Shown here: one piece after another, positions 35,401 through 43,321 of the stretch
How positions within the stretch are numbered: position 1 is the first letter of the stretch
How the letters are laid out: each line of letters starts with the position of its first letter
Source: Acinetobacter sp. C32I
Lineage (GTDB): Bacteria; Pseudomonadota; Gammaproteobacteria; Pseudomonadales; Moraxellaceae
Direction: 5' to 3'
Assembly: GCF_023702715.1 (NCBI RefSeq)
Contig: NZ_CP098480.1
Location: 310,001 to 374,000 of the forward strand
Length of the DNA stretch: 64,000 bases
The notes under the pieces: generated by a model
What the model was told of the DNA's origin: nothing
The model's input: the letters and a program-made list of their open reading frames with translations, nothing else
The model's database searches: none
Made by a program: the position numbers and the translations under genes

Positions 35401-36960
35401 CAGGCGGTTCGTTATAGCCCTTTGGGAATTGCAGGATGGGATTGGGGCACTGGAAGTGATCAATTTAATCTAAGCTTAGATACTGATGGGCGAATTGAGA
35501 GTGTTAGTTCAACAGGAGTGCTGACGCGAAATTATCAATTTGATCACGCTGATCGTATTCAAACACTCACCGATCAAGATATTTTGCTCAATGCCCAGTT
35601 TAACTATGATTTTATGGATCGGTTAATTCAGCAAGATATCCAGTTAAACCATGGCAATATCTTGTTAAGTTATCAATATGACGCCAATGGGAATCGTATT
35701 GATCAAACGAAGACCCAAGAAAATAATACCATCAACAAGACTTTCAATATCGCATCTACCAGTAATCGTGTTACCACAAACCAATATTTGGCAACTGGAC
35801 AGATCACTCAGGATGAGATGCGACGTTATGAATACGATGCTGCTGGGCGTAGTCGTCAAATTGAGCAAGGTATAAACCGTATAGAAAATCGTTATGATGC
35901 GTTGGGGCAACGTGTCATTAAATATAGCTCTAAAGCAGGTATCCAAAGCGTTAGTTATTTTGTATATAACGAAGTTGGACAATTATTGGGTGAATATGAT
36001 CAGAACCGCAACAGAATAAGAGAATATATTTGGTTAGGTGATCGTCTGGTGGGCATGTTAAGCCAAGAACGACCAAATGTTTTATTGCGTGTGCATACAG
36101 ATCATTTGATGACACCGAGAGCGGTAAGTGAAGGTAATGGTGATGCACGTAAAGTGTTATGGCGTTGGGACGGAGATCAGTTTGGCGATGTTTTGGCAAA
36201 TGAGGATGTTGACCAAAATAATGTGACATTCAATTTACCATTGCGCCATGCAGGGCAATATTACGATGCAGATGTAAATTTATTTTATAACTTCATGCGT
36301 GACTATGACCCAGTCACAGGCCGTTATGCCGAGAGTGATCCACTAGGGTTATTTGATGGTCCTAATACCTATGCATATGCCTATAGCAATCCTGTTTCTT
36401 ATAATGATCCTACAGGTCAATTTGTGCCGATGTTACTTGCTGGGGCTGCGTTAGGGGCTTTAACAGATTTCGGAATACAATTGGCTTTAAATGGTGGAAA
36501 TTTAGATTGTGTGAGTTGGACGCAAGTTGGGTTATCAGGGGCGTTAGGGGCTTTTAGTGGAGTAGGTGGCAACCTAGTTGGAAAAGCTTTATTACCTAAA
36601 TATTTGAAAACTTTATCAAGATCAGCTAAAGGGGATATAGGGGAATATTTATCAATTATTAAACATACTTTAAAAGGAAATAGGTTAATTAAAACGCAGG
36701 CTAAAGTTGATGGATTAACTACAAAGTTTGATAGTGTTTGGAAAACAAGAAATGGTTCAATTTTTTATGTGGAATCAAAGTTTGGGACTTCTGGGTTAAC
36801 TAAACCTCAAAGAATTGCTCAGAAAGTCTTGGGAGATACCTATAAAGTTGATAAATGGACTTACTTATGGTTTTCGAAGGTCGGTGGAAATATAGGTACT
36901 GTAATGGGTTCAAGTACAACTGGATTCGGTACAACAATTACTTCTGAAAATATGGAATAA
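32497..36960 (+). CDS. RHS3: secreted RHS toxin with Cys-rich N-terminus and ExK nuclease-like C-terminus
   Basis: An RHS protein of about 1487 aa. The open frame reaches back to a TTG at 32437; I favour GTG 32497 because it gives a Sec signal peptide ending TAAHA. A domain with ten Cys (CRAWFGTLG to NPC) precedes the DUF6531-like GNPCSVSTGNKFQIETDW, and many YD repeats follow. The RHS core is YDADVNLFYNFMRDYDPVTG near residue 1255, then DPTGQF near 1304. The about 180-residue tail contains KGDIGEYLSII, TKFDSVWK and FYVESKFG, a D...ExK pattern like PD-(D/E)xK nucleases. It lies about 93 bases after DUF192 on the same strand, and an immunity candidate begins 4 bases after its stop. Confidence 0.85.
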   Translation: MYSNQFFVRSGLKRIIAISLFLLFTQTAAHAEVDQVCRAWFGTLGISKGDQQCSAKCVAGEVGMATYSCPNQCDELCTEHNACPEGTKAVFGQHTTATCLPVYETKKDKGKSCDGLGNPCSVSTGNKFQIETDWKAPIGPLEITRVYNSLFSDQIFPDNTPFGSTRAWTHNYAMRLYFKSSASNLESVTLWREDGKEVIATPRQGRSSPIAGTTDWYIDPDMSLVLTQLNTGWEVKSLKNNKVEIYDNKGRLTRIEYAGNQYVNVSYPNATSVRANSITDQFGRKLTLIYDTEGYLSAIKLPNAQSIQYGYSGNTLWSVSRPASGIRYYSYNESSAVAPSRNPYLLTGISDELGNRFASYAYDDFDRGVLTEHANQTQQFSFNYAQDSTRVVDPYSTEREYSCSRIAGTQHIGTVKRGTITESSTDYDSAGNVIRHEQSGRVTSYEYDTTRNLEIKRIEAVGTTEERITTTQWHPTLALPVEIQEPLRRIHFDYDNAGNLLSRTIVDRLSNKSRTWTYHYNSLGQILTLTEPTQNQTKYEYDNAGNLITITDAAGFITSFSAYNAFGQPKTITLPNGHKVTYSYDNLGRVIKTVETRLNPSFETSYNSTNKTIQWAQWIIDLINQWCQALGFGTPFSDTGTTNQSSSTLSLAASQNMTTSYVYDNAGQLTQVTLPDGEVFTYEYDQAQRLSLIRDSLGNTVTYSRNNAGAITHTEINDNYNNLVLKTAMVYDTLGRVTEQLGNHNQHEQLSYDDFNQLTQQQNALGHMSQYQYDALGRPKQQTNPAQGVIQYQYDSLDQLKTVMDARGNITTYSYNAFGDLESVQSPDTGLTRYQYDDAGRLFQYTDSQNIVHTYSYDNLDRVTQKLDGDGSNQIITKFQYDAGQYGQGELTQISNAETSIRYNRDSAGNVVEKVIALQPNLPLRVQYSYTAGGKLANIVYPSGLKITYSYTQGLLNGISSSTGGKLLQAVRYSPLGIAGWDWGTGSDQFNLSLDTDGRIESVSSTGVLTRNYQFDHADRIQTLTDQDILLNAQFNYDFMDRLIQQDIQLNHGNILLSYQYDANGNRIDQTKTQENNTINKTFNIASTSNRVTTNQYLATGQITQDEMRRYEYDAAGRSRQIEQGINRIENRYDALGQRVIKYSSKAGIQSVSYFVYNEVGQLLGEYDQNRNRIREYIWLGDRLVGMLSQERPNVLLRVHTDHLMTPRAVSEGNGDARKVLWRWDGDQFGDVLANEDVDQNNVTFNLPLRHAGQYYDADVNLFYNFMRDYDPVTGRYAESDPLGLFDGPNTYAYAYSNPVSYNDPTGQFVPMLLAGAALGALTDFGIQLALNGGNLDCVSWTQVGLSGALGAFSGVGGNLVGKALLPKYLKTLSRSAKGDIGEYLSIIKHTLKGNRLIKTQAKVDGLTTKFDSVWKTRNGSIFYVESKFGTSGLTKPQRIAQKVLGDTYKVDKWTYLWFSKVGGNIGTVMGSSTTGFGTTITSENME

Positions 36961-36964
36961 AGTT

Positions 36965-37438
36965 ATGCAAAATAGAAAGCAACTCGTTCATGAATTACGT
37001 GAAAAATTAATACCAGTTTTTATTGCTAATGGATTTCAGTGCTATCCTTTATCTGGTGAGGAAAAAAGATCAAAAGACCTTAGATCAATGTTTCCATTTG
37101 GTTATTTAAAAAGAAAAAATAGTGACGGAACTTTGGATGGAGTAGAAATTCAGCTTGATAGTAAGGGGAAATCAGTATTTATAATTAACTTTGGTAGAAC
37201 TAGTAAAAATGAGTTTCTTACACCAATGGGATATTTTTTAACACAAGATCAAATTACGTCCTATAGCATGGAATACTCTTTTCGTCTGTATGATTCCAAA
37301 TTTTTTAAGATATGGTTTGGGAATAGGTTTTTTAATAAAAGTGAAGATCCTGTAAAAATAGTGCAAAGAGCTGTTATTTATTCTGAAGAGATTAATAATT
37401 GGTTTAATGAAGGAATTGTTGGTCCGCATATTAAATAG
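36965..37438 (+). CDS. Candidate immunity protein of RHS3
   Basis: A 157 aa soluble protein directly after RHS3. It begins with a helix (LVHELREKLIPVFIANGF), followed by beta-strands (GVEIQLDSKGKSVFIINFGR) and a C-terminal helix. The KLIP-x-F-x-x-NGF start recurs in the gene at 37738, which itself follows a fragment homologous to the RHS3 toxin tail. Paired similarity of toxin tails and of these proteins supports an immunity role. The general layout loosely recalls DUF4304-type proteins; I would not name the family. Confidence 0.68.
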   Translation: MQNRKQLVHELREKLIPVFIANGFQCYPLSGEEKRSKDLRSMFPFGYLKRKNSDGTLDGVEIQLDSKGKSVFIINFGRTSKNEFLTPMGYFLTQDQITSYSMEYSFRLYDSKFFKIWFGNRFFNKSEDPVKIVQRAVIYSEEINNWFNEGIVGPHIK

Positions 37439-37467
37439 AATTTTCTTAGTATTACAGAGATATGTGA

Positions 37468-37736
37468 TTTGAATCAGAGTTAGGTAACCTTTCAAGTAAA
37501 GCCAAGAATGCAATTCCAGACTATTATATAGTAAAAAAAATGGTGTCACCAAAGTTGTAGAAGCAAAATTTGGAACAGCACAATTAACACCAGCACAAAG
37601 AGCGTTAAGAAAAGAGATAGGTTCAGATAGATTTTATATATCAAGAACCACCTATCAAGAAGTTACCAATGTAGGTCGTGGTGTTGGTGCAACAACAGGT
37701 GGGGTTATTGGCTCTACATTAGATATAGGAGAATGA
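37468..37736 (+). pseudogene. Displaced RHS toxin C-terminus, homologue of the RHS3 tail
   Basis: An 88-codon open stretch without a start codon. It contains DYYIVKKNGVTKVVEAKFG, then LTPAQRALRKEIGSDRFYIS and ends GGVIGSTLDIGE. It aligns with the RHS3 tail (YVESKFG, LTKPQRIAQKVLGDTYK), including the ExK motif (EAK here, ESK in RHS3). The stop is followed two bases later by the GTG start of the next immunity gene. It is the 3' end of an older toxin module pushed downstream when the present RHS3 tail was acquired. Confidence 0.82.
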
Positions 37737-37737
37737 A

Positions 37738-38259
37738 GTGGATCAAGTTAAAGCAATGAATTCTTATAAGAAACGCCATAGACGTTGGCAAGACAGAATC
37801 CCTGCTCAAACACGTTATTTAAGTCAATTAGTAGACACTAAGTTAATTCCATATTTTGAACAAAATGGTTTTAAGCAAGTAGGGGCATCAGCATATGGAG
37901 ATACTGAATATCTAATTGAAGCAAAGGATGTTTTATTACAAAAAAAAATAAATAGTCAAATAGAAGAAATAGAAATTTCTTTTGATAAATATGATAAACC
38001 ATGTTTTCAAATAACTATGCACCGTAATGACTTAATACCGCCTTATAAATCGATAAGCCATGGAGCCCTAGTAAGAAAAAAGAATCAATATGTATGTTTT
38101 TGGGGAAAACCATGGTGGTTGCCAAGAGTATTTTGGTTGAAAATGATGTCTGATAAAACAATTAAGAAAGTATTTTTAATAGTGCCTCAAATTTTAAAGT
38201 TTTTAGATAGTGGGGTGGTTAGTTTTAATATAGGAGATAGAAAGAATGTTATTGACTGA
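37738..38259 (+). CDS. Orphan immunity protein paired with the displaced toxin tail
   Basis: A 173 aa soluble protein starting with GTG at 37738, or ATG 37756. LVDTKLIPYFEQNGF and EEIEISFDKYDKPCFQITMH parallel the RHS3 immunity candidate (LREKLIPVFIANGF, GVEIQLDSKGKSVFIINF), so the two are distant paralogues. The gene sits two bases after the toxin remnant. It presumably still protects against siblings that deliver the older toxin. Confidence 0.68.
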   Translation: MDQVKAMNSYKKRHRRWQDRIPAQTRYLSQLVDTKLIPYFEQNGFKQVGASAYGDTEYLIEAKDVLLQKKINSQIEEIEISFDKYDKPCFQITMHRNDLIPPYKSISHGALVRKKNQYVCFWGKPWWLPRVFWLKMMSDKTIKKVFLIVPQILKFLDSGVVSFNIGDRKNVID

Positions 38260-38320
38260 TTTGATTTTGATATTTGTTTTACGCAATTAGAGAAACAGTT
38301 AACTTACAGTTACGTTAAGC

Positions 38321-38490
38321 TCGGCAATCTTACGATGCCGAGGTAAATTTATTTTATAACTTCATGCATGACTATGACCCAGTCACAGGCCATTATGCCG
38401 AGAATGATCCATTAGGGTTTATTTGATGGTCCTAATACCAATGCATATGCCTATAGCAATCCTGTTTCCTATAATGAACTAATAGATTAA
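38321..38490 (+). pseudogene. Remnant of RHS core signature region
   Basis: Non-coding now, but closely similar to RHS3 36255-36425. The translated pieces DAEVNLFYNFMHDYDPVTGH, then YAENDPLGF correspond to DADVNLFYNFMRDYDPVTGR and YAESDPLGL, after which a one-base insertion and stop close the frame. NAYAYSNPVSYN-like sequence continues in another frame to about 38478. It marks the 5' junction of another displaced C-terminal cassette. Confidence 0.85.
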
Positions 38491-38707
38491 TTTTTTCCGA
38501 TAAGGATGGGCATAATTTTTCTTGGAGAAAATCTTGATGGTTGCTTAAATTTTATAGTCTAAAGTAATGTTGATAATTGAAGTAATTTCATATATTTCAA
38601 TAAAAATATTGTTTTAGATGGGAGGTGGATAGAGTAATATAAGTAATAGAAAAATTTTAAAAAAATGGGTTAATAATTATATAGTAATTTTTTATAAAAG
38701 GTGGGTT
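38491..38707 (+). other. Gap between RHS core remnant and membrane gene
   Basis: A little over 200 bases after the core remnant. The first about 30 bases still weakly follow RHS3 past DPTG; beyond that I see no coding frame, repeat or terminator. Very AT-rich. Confidence 0.35.
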
Positions 38708-39558
38708 ATGGTTGAAATGAGTTGGGTAGGGCCGATAATAAGTGGATTGGTCAGTATGTTAGCATTCTGGGGGTTGAGTTTTTTTCATGAAGATAAGGTG
38801 GATAAAATTGAAAATATAAATTATTTATATTATGGTAAGGCGTTTAAGTTTTTTTTGGGTTTTGGTTGTTTTTCTTTCTTTTTTCTTTTGTATGCGTTTT
38901 ATAAGACCCATAATTTTTTAGGTTTTTTGTTGGTATTTATTTTATTTTTTATTGCTTTTTTAATATTAATTTATAATGTTTTTTTGTAAAAATTGGTTAT
39001 GATAATGAATTTATATATTATAAAAGCCCTTTTTTAGGGTGTAAAGTAGAACCATGGAGTAAGCTAACTAAAATAGGATACTCAAATTTACTTCAATCAG
39101 ATTATATGGTTGTTAGAGATATTGGTAGGATTTGGTATTCATATATATTGAATGGGTATGAGGAATTTAATGGTTTTTTGGAAAATAGAGTGCAAGAGCT
39201 TATTTTGGAAGAGTGGTTATTAATAACTTTAAATGAGTTATTTGAATCAAGAGGTGAGTTTTCACATATAGCTGAACAGGCCCTTAATTCTATAAATTTA
39301 GATAGCCATATTGTTATTAATCTTGAAAATGAAATACCTGCAAAGTATGTAACTAATCTATATAGATTTAGAAGAGAAAATAATTTAATAAATGTAAATG
39401 ATTCGGAATATTTTGATTTTTCATTAAAAAATATAGAGAAAGAGGGTGGGGATATCTATACTTCTTTTATAAATAATGAAAACAAAATTTATTTAATTTT
39501 CACCAATGATGATGGAAATGTTGTTGGTCTGTTTTCTTTAATAAATGAAAATTATTAA
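38708..39558 (+). pseudogene. Membrane/PH-like immunity candidate, frameshifted at a T7 run
   Basis: Frame one (38708-38989) encodes 93 aa with three hydrophobic helices (WVGPIISGLVSMLAFWGL, FFLGFGCFSFFFLLYAF, LGFLLVFILFFIAFLILI). It stops just past the T7 run 38979-38985. Adding one T joins it to the next frame, which continues VKIGYDNEFIYYKSPFLGCK, WSKLTKIGY and IWYSYILNGYEEFNGFLENR, a bacterial PH-like pattern. That frame runs on to 39558 and ends NENKIYLIFTNDDGNVVGLF, resembling the end of the gene at 39886. The combined product would be about 283 aa. It may be one immunity protein, or a fusion of two created by deletion. Decay, phase variation and sequencing error all fit the broken T-run. 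Confidence 0.55.
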
Positions 39559-39579
39559 ATATTTTTTCTTTTTAAGCAG

Positions 39580-39879
39580 AGTGGTTTATATGGTGATGTA
39601 AAAATATTTATGAGATTAAAATATTTTAAAAGTAAGGCCATTCCTAAAGGTGGTAATGCAACAGCAGAGGCACATACTGGCAGTCAAACTAACTCAAAAT
39701 TCACCTCATGGACAACGGATATAAATGTAGCTAGACGTTTTGCAACAGAAGGGAATTCTGGTAATGGTGTTATTCTCCAGAAAAATATTTTAGAAAATAC
39801 AATGATAAGAACACAGAATTCAATTCTATTTGATGAAAGTGAAGTTTTAATTAAAGGAACTGTAAAGGAGCTAGGGTGA
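39580..39879 (+). pseudogene. Displaced ADP-ribosyltransferase-like toxin tail
   Basis: A fragment of about 100 codons, open from just after the previous stop; an ATG at 39610 may be fortuitous. Motifs: AEAHTGSQTNSKFTSWTTD, VARRFATEGNSGNGVIL and LFDESEVLIKG. The order of a Ser-Phe-Thr-Ser strand, a following ARRFA helix and a late Glu-rich ESEVLI strand fits the C-terminal half of ART-fold toxins (STS and ExE-type motifs). The N-terminal NAD-binding Arg or His strand is missing or degraded, so it is probably inactive alone. An immunity-like gene starts 6 bases after the stop. Confidence 0.65.
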
Positions 39880-39885
39880 TTCATA

Positions 39886-40264
39886 ATGTTACCAAATAAT
39901 TTTAATTCTCTGAACATCTGGTTTAAAAGCCTAGGGTTTAATACTAAAGGACTACTATCTAAGGAGAAAATAAAGAAAATATATAATATTATATTGTCTT
40001 GGAAGGAGAGTGATTTAGAGTTTGGTGGTGGAAATGTATTGTATACACCAAAAAGCCTGATTTCTTTACTTAAGATTAGAAGTCAAAGTTCAAAAAAAGC
40101 AATAGGATTTGAGGAAGCTATTCATTATCTTGAAAAAATGAATAATGATACTCAAATTACAAATATGAATTATATTAGGAATAATGATGATAGCTTGCTT
40201 TGGTTTTTTTTGATAAGAATGAAAATGTAGTTTCATTGGTTTTTATTAGTGAAAAAGTCGGTTG
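39886..40264 (+). pseudogene. Immunity-like gene of the ART cassette, frameshifted at a T8 run
   Basis: The first frame (39886-40230) gives 114 aa beginning MLPNNFNSLNIWFKSLGFNT. Near the end, the T8 run at 40204-40211 shifts it to a premature stop. With one more T the frame continues DKNENVVSLVFISEKVGCNR and ends at about 40274. That tail parallels the end of 38708-39558 (NDDGNVVGLFSLINENY), which supports the longer reading. It may still function as is. Family unknown; immunity role inferred from its place after the toxin fragment. Confidence 0.55.
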
Positions 40265-40535
40265 TAATCGTTAAAGTTTTTGAGTAAAACACGCCTAATA
40301 CTTATTAACTATGTCATTTAAACATAAGGAAATGGTTGGGTAGTAAAGTTTATAACTATTTTAAAATCAACTATAATAGTTGTTATGAAGGTAATTATTT
40401 CGTTTAGCTGTAACAGACGTAACTCAATTAAATAACTGTTTTAACTATTTTACACCTATAGCCGGTTTGCTGATTCTTTCAATCCTCCAATCTGATAGTA
40501 CAGAAAGGAGGGGCAGTTGTTGTAAAGTTTATTGA

Positions 40536-41378
40536 TCATATTTTTTGCTTTGTTAATGAGAAATCAATCAAGATGACCCATCTTTCACCTAAATAGTTGA
40601 GTTGGTTGTTGGGAATCTTTTGAATTGGCGATACGTAATGGCAGACTGAGGAGTGATGCATCGCAAAACTGTCTAGAATATTCGTTAAAGTGAAGTGCGT
40701 ATAAATATTCTCAGCATTTACATCTTCTAAGCGTTTATTCTTTTCGCTGGGGCTGGCAATGTAATTCTCTCCGCCAGTAATGTTGCTGCTTCGATAAAAC
40801 AGATGGGCAAAGGTAAATGGCTTACCATCTTGATGGAAACTATCAGGCATATTGATTCCTAAATTCTGCACATCTGAAGTCAATTTAACGAAATGTATAC
40901 CGACATAAATTGGCAGATAATATTCCTTTAAACCGAACGTAAGCGCATAGTCTTCAGTAATTAATTGATTTAGATAGTGAGATAGTTTTACATTTTGACT
41001 TAGCGCATTGAAATAGCGAATCGAATCCTGTTCAGATGTATTATTTCCCTGATCATATCCTGAGAGTTCCTGACCATCTTCAGATAGCGTCGTTGGTAAC
41101 CAAATAGGTCTGATTTCTTTTTCCCAAGGAAGGATCAAGGCATTGCCATAGCGGATAAAGCGATGGTTCTCTGCAGCTGAAAAGGGATCTTGTTCTAAGG
41201 CTTTGAATTCTCTTGCAATGGTTATTTTTGACTCGATGTCGATGTCGGATGCTTTATATTTGATAAAGCCATTTTGTCGCAAATTTTCTTTGAGCGTTGA
41301 AAATTTAAAGTCGTAGGTGAAAGGTGATTGATAATTTGAAAGAATGTCTTTCGTTGCTAGATTTTCTTCTACTAACAT
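40536..41378 (-). CDS. 2-oxoglutarate/Fe(II) dioxygenase, amino-acid hydroxylase-like
   Basis: A 280 aa member of the 2OG-Fe dioxygenase family that includes bacterial L-isoleucine hydroxylase (PF10014 type). The Fe-binding HxD is in SFHQDGKPFTFAHLF, and the distal His is probably in FAMHHSSVCHYVSPI; a C-terminal strand YLGERWVILIDF follows. I start at ATG 41378, which has AAAAGG about 8 bases upstream; a TTG at 41396 is less likely. Such enzymes hydroxylate free aliphatic or polar amino acids using 2-oxoglutarate. It is divergent from a polar amino acid ABC transporter, so the transporter may supply or recover its substrate. The substrate cannot be read from sequence. Confidence 0.8.
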   Translation of the reverse strand: MLVEENLATKDILSNYQSPFTYDFKFSTLKENLRQNGFIKYKASDIDIESKITIAREFKALEQDPFSAAENHRFIRYGNALILPWEKEIRPIWLPTTLSEDGQELSGYDQGNNTSEQDSIRYFNALSQNVKLSHYLNQLITEDYALTFGLKEYYLPIYVGIHFVKLTSDVQNLGINMPDSFHQDGKPFTFAHLFYRSSNITGGENYIASPSEKNKRLEDVNAENIYTHFTLTNILDSFAMHHSSVCHYVSPIQKIPNNQLNYLGERWVILIDFSLTKQKI

Positions 41379-41991
41379 GAGCGGACCTTTTATCAACTTG
41401 GGTGTTTTATAGTCTAGATAAAATATTTAAAATTTGTTAAATACCGATATAATTGTTATTAATAATCATATGCTTTAATTTAACAAAAGGTTGAATTTAT
41501 ATAAAATACAGAAGCTTGATCGAGCATTAAGGTTTTTTTAATAATTCTCTCAAAATATGTCGAAAATTTTTTTGGTTTTGTTTTTTTACGTTTTGTTGAA
41601 TGTATTTTCTATGTAGGGAATATTTTATTTAGGTTGTCTAGCAGTTTTAACTTATTTTAGTCATGTGCTTAGATGTGTGTTGATTAAATTTGGATTTGTT
41701 TTTTTAATCTTTATAGCGTAGTACACTTTTTAAGTATTATTTCAAATTTTTAATCATTTTTTTCTTATATCATTTTAATAGCAATGAAGTTTTTTTAGTT
41801 TGTGGATACTCATACATGTATCTTGCTCCACTAAAGCTTTTAAACATTTGAGTTAAATCAATATCGGATCATTATAATTTCAGCAAAGCTTAGCAAATAA
41901 TAATATTTCATGTGAAATTTCAATCAGCATAGACTCATCCAAAGATAAATAACAACAAGGTATTTATCAAAAGAATCAATTTTTCATTCGG
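41379..41991. other. Divergent regulatory region, dioxygenase/ABC transporter
   Basis: About 610 very AT-rich bases with no convincing coding frame. A possible promoter for the transporter is TTGAGT (41848-41853) and TATAAT (41873-41878), but the 19-base spacer is long. The length suggests a long leader or regulatory sites; I found no strong hairpin or known riboswitch core. Confidence 0.4.
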
Positions 41992-42660
41992 ATGTTTTCT
42001 TTGGATTGGCAGTATATACAGAGCGTGCTGCCGCAGTTCTATGCGGCCACCCTCATGACCTTAAAAATCTCCTCTATTGGTATCGTGTTATCCATTTTAT
42101 TCGGGTTGATCTGTAGCGTAATCAGTACCTATCAGGTTCGAGTACTGAATAAAATTGTCAAAGTCTATATCGAGGTTTCCCGCAATACACCCTTGCTGAT
42201 TCAGCTATTTTTTCTCTACTACGGTTTGCCCAAGATCGGGATCAAACTCGATGGTTTTACTTGTGGTGTGATTGGTCTAACTTTTCTAGGTGGTAGCTAT
42301 ATGGCTGAAGCCTTTCGTGCTGGTCTACAGTCAGTTGCGCAAGGGCAAATTGATTCTGCTCGAAGTGTGGGTTTAAACGCAGTTCAAGTTTTTCAATATG
42401 TGGTATTTCCGCAGGCATTGTCGCTGTCTATTCCAGCGATTGGTGCGAACTGCTTATTTCTGATTAAAGAAAGCTCGATCTTGAGTGCCATTGCAGTGGT
42501 TGAATTACTGTTTGTGACCAAAGACCTGATTGGGATGGATTACAAAACCACAGAAGCGCTATTCCTATTAATCATGGCCTATCTGATTATCTTGTTACCT
42601 GTATCAGCTTTAACAAGTTATTTGGAATACCGCAGTCGGAAGGTGAGCCATGGGACTTGA
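41992..42660 (+). CDS. Polar amino acid ABC transporter permease (first)
   Basis: A 222 aa inner-membrane permease of the HisM/HisQ-type family with about five helices. It has the N-terminal ATLMTLKISSIGIVLSILFG, the RNTPLLIQLFFLYYGLP signature and the EAA loop EAFRAGLQSVAQGQIDSARS. The ribosome site before the ATG is poor. The 3' end overlaps the second permease by 11 bases. Confidence 0.9.
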   Translation: MFSLDWQYIQSVLPQFYAATLMTLKISSIGIVLSILFGLICSVISTYQVRVLNKIVKVYIEVSRNTPLLIQLFFLYYGLPKIGIKLDGFTCGVIGLTFLGGSYMAEAFRAGLQSVAQGQIDSARSVGLNAVQVFQYVVFPQALSLSIPAIGANCLFLIKESSILSAIAVVELLFVTKDLIGMDYKTTEALFLLIMAYLIILLPVSALTSYLEYRSRKVSHGT

Positions 42661-43321
42661 GTATTTATTTCAACCGAGCCATATCGAACGGTTACTGTAT
42701 GGCTTGTTGCAAACCATCGAAATTGCATTTCTGTCCGTATTTTTATCCGCCATTTTCGGGACAATTTTTGGGGTAATCATGACCTCAAAAAATGTGTTGG
42801 TCAAAATTCTGTGCCGTTTCTATTTGGAAACCATTCGGATTGTGCCCATCCTCGTTTTATTGTTTGTTTTCTATTTTGGTTTCGCAACGTGGTTTAACTG
42901 GCAGTTGTCATCATTTTGGGTCTGTATTTTTGTATTTACCTTGTGGGGAACTGCGGAAATGGGTGATCTGGTACGTGCTTCGATCACCTCAATTGATCAG
43001 CATCAACGGGATTCGGCCTATGCAGTGGGCTTGAATCATATCCAAGCTTTAACTTATGTGATTTTCCCACAAAGCTTAAAACGAGTAACCCCTGGCGCAT
43101 TAAATCTGTTTACCCGCATGATCAAAACCAGTTCTTTAGCTGTACTGATCGGGATGGTGGAAGTCCTGAAAGTAGGGCAGCAGATTATTGAAAACTCGTT
43201 ATTGACCGTCCCTAGCGCATCGCTATGGATTTACGGTTTCATCTTTATTCTTTATTTCCTGATTTGTTATCCATTATCGCTTTTAGCAGCGCATTTAGAA
43301 AAAGTGTGGGAGAACGCATGA
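42650..43321 (+). CDS. Polar amino acid ABC transporter permease (second)
   Basis: A 223 aa permease paralogous to the preceding one: [40 protein letters not shown] and the EAA-type loop [20 protein letters not shown]. Together the two form the heterodimeric membrane channel. The stop overlaps the start of the ATPase by 4 bases (ATGA), indicating coupled translation. Confidence 0.9.
   Translation: MGLEYLFQPSHIERLLYGLLQTIEIAFLSVFLSAIFGTIFGVIMTSKNVLVKILCRFYLETIRIVPILVLLFVFYFGFATWFNWQLSSFWVCIFVFTLWGTAEMGDLVRASITSIDQHQRDSAYAVGLNHIQALTYVIFPQSLKRVTPGALNLFTRMIKTSSLAVLIGMVEVLKVGQQIIENSLLTVPSASLWIYGFIFILYFLICYPLSLLAAHLEKVWENA

Noticed and set aside
5183-36960. Type VI secretion effector cluster
   Set aside because: No VgrG, PAAR, Hcp or adaptor genes; all three RHS proteins have Sec signal peptides and no PAAR domain.
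36960-40274. Integron cassette array
   Set aside because: Cassettes share orientation, but no attC-like imperfect repeats or integrase; the RHS core remnant and toxin tails explain the array.
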